Positions 32,414 through 43,279 are shown, counted from the first letter of the stretch. The stretch is 64,000 nucleotides of DNA from Isoetes taiwanensis (GCA_021234155.1 JAJEKV010000017.1:18858372-18922371); one strand, 5' to 3'. Made by a program: numbers and translations. Notes: generated from the sequence alone by a model not told the origin.

Positions 32414-33238
32414 TCACCATAAAATTTTGACCATAGTACTTTCGGATCCCTTATGCGTAAGACGCAGGCGCATGTCCTTGGGCATGACAACACCCAATTT
32501 GGCATGTATTGTTGCAAAGTCGCGAGTCCTCGAACAGTCAATCGATACCAACCGCTTCAAGCCATTTGAAGAGCATTTAAAGGCGCTTGCTTGAATTCTC
32601 AGAATCGGTATGATGTATCGCACCACACTCTTGCGTAATCTCTTTCACGAGCCCGGCAAATGGGAGACACCTGAATGACCATCTCGGTGCTCTTCTGATA
32701 CTTCTTAATCTCGCTGCGCTTTTAATGCCGGCTTCGTCTTCCGCTTCCGGCCACTACCCTCACCCACCCCCATTTGGAGCACATTGCTTTCAGCCGACTC
32801 TTCCGCCGCCTCTCACCCCAAAGATTTCGAGTGTTCCTACCGACTCTTCCTGCCGTCTCCTCACATTTCTAGTCGCCTTCCCCTTCCGGGCGTTGGGCCT
32901 CCTCCTTTGATTTGAAGGTTTTGGCGCATCCACAGGAGGAGCAGGAGGAGCAGTAAGAGCAAGAAGAGGCGGCTGCCCAATAATTAATCCGCGTCATATT
33001 CTCGCTTCGCCGGTCTCTCACATTTTCATCCTCCGCCTCTCAACCGGTGCACCTCCCTACTTACTCCGGAGTCGCTTCTCCGCCGTCCCATCATGCGGTT
33101 TCTTTTCCGGTCTTCATTAGGCATGGTCGGAGGAGGAGAATCTCTATCGAGACTTCATTCGGATGAAGGAGGCGGACTAATGTAATCACCGGCCTTACAC
33201 CACCGGATGGGTCCTTGCGGTTGCTTAGTTCTTGCCAT
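32414..33238 (-). pseudogene. Histone H3-like cargo gene, frameshifted
   Basis: The ATG at 33238 opens MARTKQPQGPIRW, the H3 tail start ARTKQ. After a long degraded Ser/Pro/Arg-rich tail, GRKRKTKPALKAQ is followed (frame change) by EIKKYQKSTEMVIQ, matching the H3 alpha-N helix (EIRRYQKSTELLIR). Next come FAGLVKEITQE, KQAPLNALQMA (alpha 2, compare SSAVMALQEA) and GID.LFEDSRLCNN. The end HAKLGVVMPKDMRL matches H3 HAKRVTIMPKDIQL. The pieces are in order but spread over several frames with stops, so this copy is dead. The tail is much longer than in canonical H3, as in CENH3-like variants. H3 family membership is strong; subtype is open. Hairpin Hl lies 3'. Confidence 0.8.
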
Positions 33239-33738
33239 GGCTTCTCAGCGGATGGCGCTTTATACTACGAACACTGACAAAAATAGACAACTGGCAAGAG
33301 ATAAATAGTAAAAAACAGAAGTTAAAGTAAAATATGATGGTAACGTTTTTAAATAATTGTACGGAACCCTAGAAAAATATCGGACAAAATATGGAACCCT
33401 AAAAAAACATCGGACAAAAACACAAATAAAAAACCGAGATTCAAAGCGCTAGGCGATAGACAATTTCTTGTTGATCGCGAACTCACTAAACTTTACATTT
33501 TCCTCTTGCCTGTAACCAACCCTAATGCCATCAATAAAATAATAAGATAAGATAAGATAAATTTTTACGTCCACGGGAACCCAACGGGTTATGGGACGGC
33601 ACATGCAAGGGCAACAACCCATCTAAAACCTGGGGACTAGACCCCATCACCAAACACAATAACCAAATATTAAAAGGCTACCAAGAATAAGATAAGATAA
33701 TGCTAATGCTAGTAGTAAATTTATGCTTCTAAAATTAT

Positions 33739-34140
33739 CTAGACATAGCCAGTCCAAGGATTGGAAGGCCATTGATCTAGAATAATTGCTGCGCCTCCCC
33801 ACATTACACCGCCCATTTCTTTTGCGCAGCGGGCTGCCCTCACCTTGCAGAGCTCCTCCTTACGGTTACACAATTGAAGAGGGGAGAGGTCCTCCTGTAC
33901 TGAGAAACTAGTCCCTCTGAGATGGTTTCCATGCTGAAGAACATGTAAGTGGCTAAGAGTGTCTTGAAACCGAACCAAAAGATGGCGAGGACGATCATGT
34001 CTTGCCGCTCCCACCCTAGTAGCGGAGACAACTCCACCAGCCTTCACATGCATGACATCAGTGAAAAAATGCAAAGCAAAGCATCCATATCGAAAGGGCA
34101 TCATCTTCTCGCCTCGCAACCCCTATAATACGCAGTTCGG
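33739..34140 (-). pseudogene. ORF1p/Transposase_22-like RNA-binding fragment
   Basis: The reading frame to the stop at 33739 contains VVSATRVGAARHDRPRHLLV then RFQDTLSHLHVLQHGNHLRG, TSFSVQEDLSPLQLCNRKEE. The order PRxLLVRF, VL, LRGTxFxVxEDLxPLQxxxRK resembles the C-terminal domain of L1 ORF1p-type proteins. In another frame just upstream ELRIIGVARRED resembles the start of their RRM. It is not clear whether it is element cargo or an inserted LINE piece. Confidence is limited by frame breaks. Confidence 0.45.
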
Positions 34141-34186
34141 GCTCCAAGAATGTAAGATACCGAGGTAGCCTGCTCCTCGTCATAAG

Positions 34187-34627
34187 CTAGCATGACGCTG
34201 CGACTCTGGTCCCCTTGGGATTGTGGAGATGTCCATCAGCGCCCACCTCAACATGTTCCCTTTCCAATGTCCGCACTTCCGCTTCAACACAATGTTTCTT
34301 CTGTGGCTGTAATTCTGTATCTAGTGTCTGTACTGAGGCATCACTTGTGCCCACATACTGGGCTTTAGGGTCTGGAAGGAAGGCATGTATTAACTGTAAT
34401 AAGTGTGTCCATCTCTCAATAGACACGATCATAGATGTGGCCGCCATTCCTCCCTCGGAATGAATGAGTCGTGCACTGTCACGGGAAGTGTAGGCGGCAA
34501 ACACCGAACTTGCGGTGTCTAGAGCACTTTGGAGATCCTCCCGATCTTGGAAGGTAAATGTACCAGACTTGCTTGTGCCGATATGAAGAGGCCGCTGGGG
34601 ACCAAAAAGAGAAGATGGCAAATCCAT
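34187..34627 (-). CDS. Cargo ORF H, unknown
   Basis: 146 codons from MDLPSSLFGPQRPLHIGTSK, with a C-terminal charged stretch EAEVRTLEREHVEVGADGHL that could be the coiled coil ahead of the ORF1p-like fragment to its left, in which case both are one broken gene. No known domain. No hairpin lies directly beside it. Confidence 0.4.
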   Translation of the reverse strand: MDLPSSLFGPQRPLHIGTSKSGTFTFQDREDLQSALDTASSVFAAYTSRDSARLIHSEGGMAATSMIVSIERWTHLLQLIHAFLPDPKAQYVGTSDASVQTLDTELQPQKKHCVEAEVRTLEREHVEVGADGHLHNPKGTRVAASC

Positions 34628-35120
34628 TATTACACTGGAATTAGCTTGCCCCTGACCATGGAGCTGTATGCTAGACCGAAAGCACTTGTGGGGACGAGGG
34701 ACCTCCCCGTGGCAAACAATGATTCCCCGAAAGGTGAGGCTTTTTCTTTTCCCTGGCCATCCTTACACCAAATCTCTCCTTATTACTGGCCCTTTCTGTC
34801 ATGGTGAAGCTCTTTAAATGAAATCAAAGTGGCTATATACAAAATTTAAATCAAAGCAGAAGCCTGAATCTAAAAGATCTGAAACACAATATCCAATACT
34901 GCAAACCCTACCAAAGCCGGCCGGAACAGGACTGTTTTGACACAGAAAACGTAACCAAAGATGGGCATACCATACACCATCAGAAAGATCCCGGAAAGAG
35001 CTTTCCAACGCAATAAGCCTCACCTGAAACGTAGTCCTGGATCAAAAGTTATGCTAGAAACTGTGTTGCCGGCGAAAAGCTGCACTACATGGCGCCTAGG
35101 AATGAAGATCAATAGTATTC

Positions 35121-35591
35121 TTAGGAGCAATGGAAGTCGTCAGCAATCTCCTCTGTCTCCATTAGCACTCTTAGCTCTGATAATGGCCATTCGCTTTCCA
35201 TGGTGGCTGTATAAATGACTTCCTCCCCTCTCCATACTCGAATATCCACCGCATCGGAGTGTCTGTTATGGTCCTCAAACGGCTCCCAAAAAGTTGTGCA
35301 GCCTCTCTTTTTCTGTTTCCTTCGTTCTAGTTGACAATTAACGTATAAATATTGTTTTGGAAGAAAATATCTGAACTTAAAGGAGGACTTAACTACGCGG
35401 ACCTCTGTTAGTTGACCGGATGATTCGTGGAATCGAACATCCCAGGTCGGAACCAAAAATAAGCCATCCATAAAATCGGCAGGGGGGAGAAAGCACGTAT
35501 ATGTCTTGAGCTTTTTTCCAACTTCCTGCGCCATCTGGAATATGTTAGCAAATACCTCAAACGGTGTGAAGATTTTGAAACTCATCCTCAC
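35121..35591 (-). CDS. Cargo ORF I, unknown
   Basis: 156 codons (MRMSFKIFTPFEVFANIFQM at the start; VRVVKSSFKFRYFLPKQYLY in the middle; acidic end). Mixed alpha/beta character, no membrane segment or signal peptide. Codon usage and length favour a real gene over chance, but I recognise no family. Hairpin Hm lies 360 nt upstream. Confidence 0.45.
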   Translation of the reverse strand: MRMSFKIFTPFEVFANIFQMAQEVGKKLKTYTCFLPPADFMDGLFLVPTWDVRFHESSGQLTEVRVVKSSFKFRYFLPKQYLYVNCQLERRKQKKRGCTTFWEPFEDHNRHSDAVDIRVWRGEEVIYTATMESEWPLSELRVLMETEEIADDFHCS

Positions 35592-35949
35592 GCCTCGCGT
35601 TTTCGGACATTCCCGCTTGCACCTCGTCGACCATGCATTTCTTCATTGCAATTACATTGTTCTCATTAGTGCGTGGCTTACAAAGTTCACTTAAAGGGGC
35701 AATTCAATCGGCCTCAAGCTCGGTTTCCTGACCTTTACGTTATAATCATGTCCGTAAAACCAGATGCCTATACCCCGCAAGGTCACGGCATCCATACCTT
35801 GGAAAAGGACAATTCCGATGTCTATGTGATACACGACAAGTACACTACTAATACTTTCGGCCGAATGACATCCACGTCGCCCGATAAACATAAACCCGCA
35901 CAATAAATTTGTTTGTAAACACGTGTCAACGAAAGAAATGAAAAGATAA

Positions 35950-36023
35950 GGAGATCACACGACGCCAAAACTATCTCTACGCAGCTAAGTAGTCGACAGC
36001 CTAGCTTCGCCGTCGTGTGATCC
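35950..36023. repeat. Hairpin Hm near the right end
   Basis: GGAGATCACACGACGCCAAA and CTTCGCCGTCGTGTGATCC, loop about 35 with its own sequence. Both arms carry the change that converts GCGAA to GCCAA/GCGAAG, a partly compensated difference. Confidence 0.85.
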
Positions 36024-36677
36024 GATTAAGGTGGTTACCATTTGCGGGCAATTTTGGGAAGTCGTTTTTGGTGGAGATTAGCTCTTTGGCCATATCGGAA
36101 GGGGTATATGCATGTCGTATTGTTATACTTTCCACTTTCCGCCGCTAGAATTCAACTTGAACTCTTTTATCCTACCTATCCAATGTGTCCGCATCGCCCG
36201 ATCGCTTTGTCGCTAACTCTATGCTCACCCTCGTTGATGGCGGCATACTCACCCACCTAACCTATTGAGACAAAACCTCCCACTTCTTGACCTTGGGAAT
36301 TCTGTAAATGGGGCAAGAACACGTAAATTACAGGAGACATGGATTGCGATGAGGAGTGAAGAAGCGGAGAGGATGCACGTAGAGCTACCGGAGTGACAAG
36401 ATGAAGTTTGGCACCAAAATTTGACAAGGGAGTTGGTGACGCCGACAAGTGGGGCGGTCAAAGTCACCATTATTTTGGGCGGCGACTCTCCTAAAAATAC
36501 GGGCCATTAAAATGGTTGCAATAAAAGCGCAGGCATCCCCTATGAAAATACGCCATGTGGATGCCAAGTAAGCCTGCTCATCCTTCTACCTGCCAAGTAA
36601 TACTGACTTTCGTAAAAAAGGCGCAAACCTGATTGGTCCTGGGGAATCTGACGTGGAAATCTTTAACCCAAGATAAG
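36024..36677. other. Right subterminal region of the 14.9-kb element
   Basis: No convincing gene. Contains GC-richer blocks and CCACGT motifs near the end that echo the left subterminal CCACGTCAT. Confidence 0.4.
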
Positions 36678-36704
36678 GGCCATTTTCAGACCCCAAATCC
36701 GCCC
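36678..36704 (-). repeat. Right terminal inverted repeat of the 14.9-kb element
   Basis: Ends AGACCCCAAATCCGCCC, followed by TAATG. Pairs with 21841-21867. Confidence 0.85.
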
Positions 36705-36710
36705 TAATGA

Positions 36711-39700
36711 AAGGCCATAGAAACAAAATCTGTTGCAGAGGCCGAGGCTAAGGCATTAAGCCTCGAGGAGGACATACCAAAGAACCAGTATCAGCGTCCC
36801 GCCTCTTATTCTCAGCCTCGCCCTTACACACCGTATAAGCCTCGTTCTCCAAGTCCTGGACCCCCTCAGCAAAATTCAAATGGGCGACAGGATAAGAAAG
36901 TTACCTTCAACGTGGCGGACAAGCCGAATAATATGAGCAGCTCAATTCGGGACCTCTTAAGTCCATTCCTAAAGAGGCTCGAGAACAGCTCCGCAAAGAT
37001 AAGGCATGTTTCAGGTGTATGCGGCCCGGGCACATGATGCAGAACTGCCCCTATGTCACACAAACCGCTCAGCTGGCAATGGGTGACCTCAATTGGGACG
37101 ATCTCGAGTCTCCACCACCTGTTGACGAGGAGGCCCACGAGTACATTCACGGTGCGTCTCATATTTTTGCAGCTATTGAAACCGGCAATGCTGAAAGTCA
37201 GCCTGCCGTTATTTCTGCTATAGGCCAGGTAGACAATAAGCCCTTTATTATTCTTATGGATAGGGTAGTACCCATAATTTTGCTTCTCCCAGAATGGCCC
37301 AGGTGTTGAAACTTGAGACTTTAAGATCCAGACCGCGACCGGTAACCTTAGCCAGTGGTAAGATCAGACATACAAATGGTCGTCGCATTAACCTCAATAT
37401 GCAGTTGCCGGGTGCACCAGTTGCCTTAGGTGCCGAGCTAATGGATATCGACAAATATGACCTTATTGTCGACATGGAATTCTTGGCATCTGCTAAAGCC
37501 AATATAGACTGCGAGAAACGAGAAGTGACCTTCAACGCAGCTAATGGAGCCCGAGTAACTATTAAAGGTGATCCATTAAACCCAATTATGCAGTCCATGT
37601 CTATCAGGCAGTTAGATAAGGCTATACGCAAGGATAAGATACTTTGCGTTATCAGACTTGCCTCCATTGAGTCGGACGCTAAACAGAAGGAAGTAGTGGA
37701 TGCATTGCCAGAGAACATTGCCAATCTTCTCAGAGAATTTAAGGATCTTTTCCCAGATGAGATCCAGAAGCTTCCTCCTTTCAGAGGGGTGGAATGTGAG
37801 ATATCTTTGGAACTGGGTACTAAGCCTACCAGTAAGGCGTCGTACTGCATGAGTCCTCCTGAGTTGGCGGAGCTTAAGAAGCAACTGCAGGAGCTATTGA
37901 ACCTAGGCTTCATTCGGCCTAGTGTTTCACCTTTTGGTGCTCCTATTCTCTTTGTTAAGAAGAAGGATGGCTCCATGAGGATGTGCATTGACTATAGGCA
38001 GCTCAACAAGCATACGATCAAGAATCGCTATGCTTTACCGACAACAGATGATATTATGGACCAATTGCAAGGGGCCAAATACTTCTCAAAGATCGACTTA
38101 CGCTCCGGGTATCATCAGATAAGAATTAAAGAGGAAGACATCCATAAATCTGCCTTTCGTACTAGATACGGGCATTATGAATTCACAGTTATGCCTTTTG
38201 GTTTAACTTTTGTTGTTATTTTCTTTGACGACATTCTCATCTACAGTAAAACCCTTGAGGAGCATGAGAATCACCTTAGGATGGCCTTTCAGAAACTGAG
38301 GTGTCACCAGCTCTTTGCAAAGTTCTCTAAGTGCAAATTCGCCACACCAAAGGTGGATTATTTGGGACTTATGATTTCAGCCGAAGGAATTGCTACAGAT
38401 CCCGCAAAAATAGTGGCAGGATATTACAGGAAATTTGTCAAGGATTTTGCCAAGATTGCAGGCCCTCTCACAGACCTTACAAAGCATGAGAAAGTGAAGG
38501 ATTGGGTAGATCACTGGAAGACGAAGGTCCAGACAAGCTTTTAGAAGCTCAAGGATGCTTTGACTTCAGCACTAGTCCTCACATTATCAGACCCGAGAAG
38601 GATAAGTTAGTAGCAACAGATGCCAGTAAAATTGCTACCGGGGGAGTCCTAATGCAGGAAGGTAGGGTTATTGCGTATGATTCTAAGAAGATGAATGAAA
38701 CCGAACAACGATACCCTACCCATGATCAGGAATTGTTAGCAGTTGTATGGAGACACTACCTTCTTGGTAGAAGATTCCAGTTAGATACGGATCACTAGAG
38801 TCTCCGTTATCTTTCTACCCAGCCATATCTCAATCTCCGTAAGAGAAGATGGATGGAGTTTCTTGAGGAGTATGATTTTGAGATTATGTATAAGCCGGGT
38901 AAGCACAATGTGGTTGCGGATGCTTTATCACGCCATCCCTTGGTAACCCGAACCCATTGTAATGCGATTTCCACGCTGTTGGCAAAGGAAATCTTCAGAT
39001 TACACGGGATGCCACGAGTGATAGTATCCGACAGGGATCCCAAGTTTGTAAGTGCATTCTAGAAAGATTTCTTTGCCACCATCCAGACCAAGCTTGCTAT
39101 GAGTACAGCATATCATCCTCAGACGGATGGACAGACAGAGCGCACCAACTGCATTATAGAGGATATGTTGCGAAGCTATGTGTGGAGTAAGCAATCTCAG
39201 TGGGCTGACTATATTTATTTAGTGGAGTTTGCCTATAACAGCATGAAATAGGAGTCTTCTAGAATGTCTCCCTTCATGATAAATTATGGTTACCAATGTC
39301 TTACTCCAGACACATGGCATAATCTTGTTTCTAAGGTGGAGGTTTCTCAGCAACTCCTCTTGGAAATGCAAGCTTTGGTTGAGGAAGTTCGTCGTTATTT
39401 ATTGGCTGCACGTAGTCGTCAGAAAAGTGTAGCTGATAAGCACAGGACCCCACGAGTGTTCCAAGTGGGCGATTCAGTTTGGCTCAAGATTAAGCAAGCC
39501 AAGCTTAAGATTGGTAACTGCAAGAAACTGGCACCCAGATGGGCTGGGCCGTTCAAGATCATTGAAAGCGTTGGAGAACAGGCATATCGATTGGATTTGC
39601 CACCCCGCTTGAAGATCCACAAGGTCTTTCATGTGAGTCTTCTGAAGCGACACACTCCTGATCCAGAGGAGATGTTGGATACACCCACCCTCCTTGAAAT

Positions 39701-39962
39701 GACAGAAGAGCATCTAGAGATAGTGCCTGAAGCTCTTCTTGATCGGGCCTATAAGCAGACCATAAGGACTCAAATGCTACAATATTTGGTCAAGTGGAAG
39801 CACTTGCCAGCTGAGGATGCTACGTGGGTGATGAAGATAGACCTTGAAAAACATTATCGGGACTTCATGCGGGAATCTCAAGGCCGCACCATCAATGATG
39901 TCATCAACCCCGCACCCGGCGGTAAGCTTGGAAGGCTTGATTCGGCACGGATCATGCAGTAG
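36711..39962 (+). pseudogene. Ty3/gypsy gag-pol, chromodomain type, multiply deleted
   Basis: Order: gag tail; zinc knuckle CFRCMRPGHMMQNC near 37012-37053; protease, where the D-S-G codons (37259-37266) have lost one base, shifting the frame; RT with [13 protein letters not shown] and FFDDILIYS; RNase H with TDAS and VVADALSRH; integrase pieces from IVSDRDPKF through TDGQTER; and a C-terminal chromodomain-like end with LQYLVKWKHLPAEDATWV. In-frame deletions remove about 20 residues between GLT and FVVIFFDD (about 38,218), the segment before GYYRKFV (about 38,412), and the zinc-binding part plus first catalytic Asp of integrase (about 38,975). Stops lie near 38,541, 38,798, 39,062 and 39,250. 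Non-functional. Confidence 0.92.
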
Positions 39963-42170
39963 GCTATGGGGGTAGATGCATCGTAAATAAGAGTGGTTAC
40001 CGATGATGAGATCACCTTGGTGTTCTCTAGAACGTGGTGCATTGTCAATGTCGGCATGACCGCGGATTGCTTGCAAAGCATGTAGTTGATAGGCCGCGTT
40101 CATCTCGGCTATAATGGGAACTTGGCCATTCCTTATGCCGCAATGAATTGCGAACCATAGGCATGATAGGTTCCCCTGTAGATAGCTTTTTCTTTTACTT
40201 TCTTATAGGGGGTGGTCCCTTCAACCACAACTTAATTAATATGTATATATACTGACGTATTGACATGTGCAGGCCAGTGAGCGGTACGTGACCTGCCCAT
40301 GTATAAAGGGTTGCTGATGGCCCAAGCTTTGGTGTTTACACGTTGTTTCATGAGTTTCATGAGTTTCATGTTACCTTCATAATCTTTGCTATTGGACTCC
40401 AGTCCTTGAAACTTTTATTGTCATAATCATGTGAAATGCACGATGGTGCTTAAACAGTTCTGTGTTTTTAAACTTAAATTATGTTACCTTCAAAAATAAG
40501 AAATTATTCTCGTATTTTCTGTGTAACTTACTATATTTTATACTACTAAGATGTTAGTCATTTTAAGTTGCATGCATTTGCAATGCAATGTTTTCCAACA
40601 TAAAGCCAAGTTTTAAAACCCATTATTTGCAAGACAAACCTTGTACTCATGCCCAAGTCCAAACCTTTACGCAAGGAGACCTTGTACATGCCAACCTGCA
40701 ACATTTGCCCTTACAATGTGTACAACTAAACAATAGGCATAAGATCTTGATTCAAAGATAAATCTTATTTTATCATAATAAAAAAACCCTTCCTCCGACC
40801 GTTGCTCTGGGGGCTTTTGCAAGCTTAGCGAATTAACTTGCAATCATTCAGCAAGGAGTGCAGGACCTTGCTGATGCTAGGCCCTGCCCTCACAATGCTG
40901 TTTATGGTACTGCACTTTATTTACATTACTTCATACTTACCATACCAAAATCTTTTTCTTGAGGGTATGTGTCATGTCTTTTACATTGTATAGTGTTCCA
41001 GGAAGCTGTTCCTCTTGTAGGTATTTTAGGACCGTTGTGTTGCGCAGACTTCCTTTTTTTCAAACCCATTATTGGTAAATGCTTCCATCAGTTTTAGAAT
41101 ATCTTCAGCAGTAGCCTCATGATTAGAATGTAAGTACACATATGGTACGAGTTGTGATACTATCACTTTGAGAGCGTGCCAATAAGGCCTGCAACTATCT
41201 GCCTTCCCCATGTAAATAATTTTGAGCAACACAAAAATCTTTATGTAAAAGAACTTACAATATTGTTTTCAGCATGTGGACCATGTCCAAAAGGTTGTAC
41301 AGTAGTCCAGGCTTTTAAACTCATGTCCAATTGTGTATCATGAAATCGCGAATGCATATTTAGAAAAATGTCATAGTCTACTGCAATAGTAGCATAGAAT
41401 CATTGTGATACTTGCACATAGTCCATCTCAATTGGTGTATTATCCCTCCAGGAGGACATTCTATTCTGTGTCCTATATGTCGACCAACAAAGGGATTAGT
41501 ATTTAAGCATCACCTATTAAATTATTCATCTTAGTCATGGTTTCTAATATAACTAGAAAACTGAATTTAAGAAAAAAAACTTTTAAAATCTGATAACAGA
41601 CTTTCATTCTTAGTACTCCTTGCAGGAATACCAAGTTTGCAATTTGCAGCCCTCGGACAACTTACAGGGCATAGTTACCTAGGCCAAGACTAGATGCAGG
41701 AACATTAACTTCATCATTGTATTTCATACGAAAAAATTCACTTACATTCTTTTACAGTGTCAAAGTGAACACAAAATTCAAATAAAACATCTTGAAATTA
41801 TTTTCCGTTTATAATATTCAGCATACATGACATTTTCAGATTGCCATAATGGCTTAAATTAATCTCGACATTTGTATCCCACTGGATATCAATATTAAAT
41901 GATTTTCCTTATTCAAAAACCATATGTTCAGCTATAACTTTACTCAGTATTCCATTTGGAAAATGCTTACATTGAAGTTCCGTATTTCGAACCATAAGCT
42001 TCAAAGTAATTCACCAAAGCATGGAGCAAGAAACCTGGTTACCTGCAGTAGAACCAGATGATAGTTAGCCTTCCTAAGCTACTAACAGGTACGCAGTAGG
42101 TATCTTGGGTTATCCCCTTCACCATGCATAAGGAAACATGAACATGCATATTTTATAGAGAACCTAAATG
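39963..42170. other. Intergenic stretch, one small unassigned ORF
   Basis: No 3' LTR matching the 19.2-kb LTR is seen after the gypsy pol. A minus-strand ORF at 41026-41232 (ADSCRPYWHALKVIVSQLVP, then EDILKLMEAF) looks protein-like and could be an exon of the gene starting at 42518, but I cannot show splicing. Confidence 0.35.
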
Positions 42171-42518
42171 CTAAGATATTAAGCTGAAACCCTGAATGTT
42201 TTGCGCTCCCATGATAACTCCAGCATGTTGCTTTGCTAATGCAGCAGGTGCACCTCCAGCAATGGGATTCAGATTCCCCTTTGTTGCAATTATATTTTGC
42301 TCATTGTTCTTGTCTGCTTGAGCAGCTACTCCATCCCTGGATTTGCAGTTTTGCCCCACCTCATTGGGGTCTAGATTTTCCAAGTTACCATCATTCTTAG
42401 ATTTGCTTCCACATCCTGCAGTAACTGAAGGCCCTTGTGCAGCCTTACGAAATTCAAATAGCTTCTTCCTCTTGGGAGCCTGACTATTCTCAAATTCAAG
42501 CCTCTTCTTGGTAGCCAT
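42171..42518 (-). CDS. Unknown basic protein, possible first exon
   Basis: From an ATG in good plant context (AACATGGC) at 42518: MATKKRLEFENSQAPKRKKL, a strong nuclear-signal-like start, then a low-complexity polar region and an Ala-rich end (AGGAPAALAKQHAGVIMG). 115 codons to a stop, but the gene may splice onward. The first third, with its leader, is duplicated in inverted orientation at 48,914-49,076. Not recognised. Confidence 0.4.
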   Translation of the reverse strand: MATKKRLEFENSQAPKRKKLFEFRKAAQGPSVTAGCGSKSKNDGNLENLDPNEVGQNCKSRDGVAAQADKNNEQNIIATKGNLNPIAGGAPAALAKQHAGVIMGAQNIQGFSLIS

Positions 42519-42608
42519 GTTCAGATCCCCTTTCTTCCTACCCGTGTTGATGAAGAAACTATTATGCAAGGGCATTCCCCTTGCACAAAGGAGCTTCAAA
42601 GCTAATGC
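42446..42608 (-). repeat. 163-bp segment, inverted copy 1
   Basis: Matches 48914-49076 from GCATTAGCTTTGAAGCTCC to GAATTTCGT with about five differences. Spans leader and first codons of the basic protein. Confidence 0.85.
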
Positions 42609-43212
42609 GTCTCCCTTTTCACGCTCGTTTCAAATTCAAAATAAAGTTGCCACGTGACCATTCACGTGATCGATCAACTTTTCCCCCTCAACTCAATACT
42701 GCAAACCATTTGCTATCTCTTCCACATTTTAAGCATCTCGGCATCCGTCATTGCGGCTCTTGACCAGGCGCTTTGCCTCCACAAGGTAACTTTTGGTCTT
42801 TTCACTAGCATCTTTCATGCGCTGGTGTAATGCGTTACTACCCCCATGCTTTGTTGTAGCTTTGATGCCATTCTGGAGTATTTTTAGTATAATTTTAATG
42901 TCTCATGGGGCATTCATCTCCTCTGGCTTTTCTTGGCGTATTACAGCCTGCATTGTTATAGACGTAACGTTAGGCTTCAAGATGAGGTAAGGAACTCTTA
43001 TTATTGAAATTAGTAATGAAGATGTGTAGGGTCTGAATTGGATTAGTAATCTAGTATGCTACTAGCTCGGGCCAGATGGGTGTTTGGAAGTGAACAGATA
43101 TGGTGCCTAATCTGCAAATGGTGATCACGTTCAAAAGTGTACATTTGGTGGCCAATTTGAGGGCCAAAAATCTAAGAAAAAAGGGCCCAATTTGAACTCC
43201 TAATTTGGCCAG
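42609..43212. other. Intergenic stretch, nothing recognised
   Basis: Several short frames, none with a recognisable domain. Confidence 0.35.
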
Positions 43213-43225
43213 CCGAAATTGGTGT

Positions 43226-43279
43226 CCGCCCAATTTGAGGGCCAAAAGAAAGAAAAAAAAAGGCCCTCAAATTGGGCGG
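43226..43279. repeat. Perfect 18-bp hairpin with A-rich loop
   Basis: CCGCCCAATTTGAGGGCC and its exact inverse flank an 18-base purine loop. The stem extends outward to about 30 bp with a few mismatches (CGAAATTGG on both sides). CCAATTTGAGGGCC also occurs alone near 43152. Confidence 0.9.

Larger units (their letters stand above)
21841..36704. mobile_element. 14.9-kb TIR element with transposase relic, cargo-gene array and hairpin family
   Basis: The first 27 bases from 21841 (GGGCGGATTTGGGGTCT, then one mismatch, then AAAATGGCC) are the inverse of 36678-36704. TA lies directly outside both ends (21839-21840, 36705-36706), compatible with a 2-bp TA target duplication, though the flanks also extend the symmetry (CATTA / TAATG). 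Both flanks are gypsy gag sequence, so it inserted into that retrotransposon; gag core is missing, hinting at deletion on insertion. Left third: plus-strand transposase-like gene, decayed. Right two thirds: minus-strand cargo genes, each bounded by related hairpins. The left terminal 0.6 kb is duplicated inside at about 23.9-24.5 kb, so the copy is internally rearranged. The superfamily is not established. Confidence 0.75.

Noticed and set aside
21836-36709. TTA/TAA target duplication of the PIF/Harbinger kind
   Set aside because: The flanks read TTA on the left and TAA on the right, not a direct repeat; only TA is shared.
37254-37988. 244-codon minus-strand ORF
   Set aside because: Exact antisense shadow of the gypsy protease-RT region.
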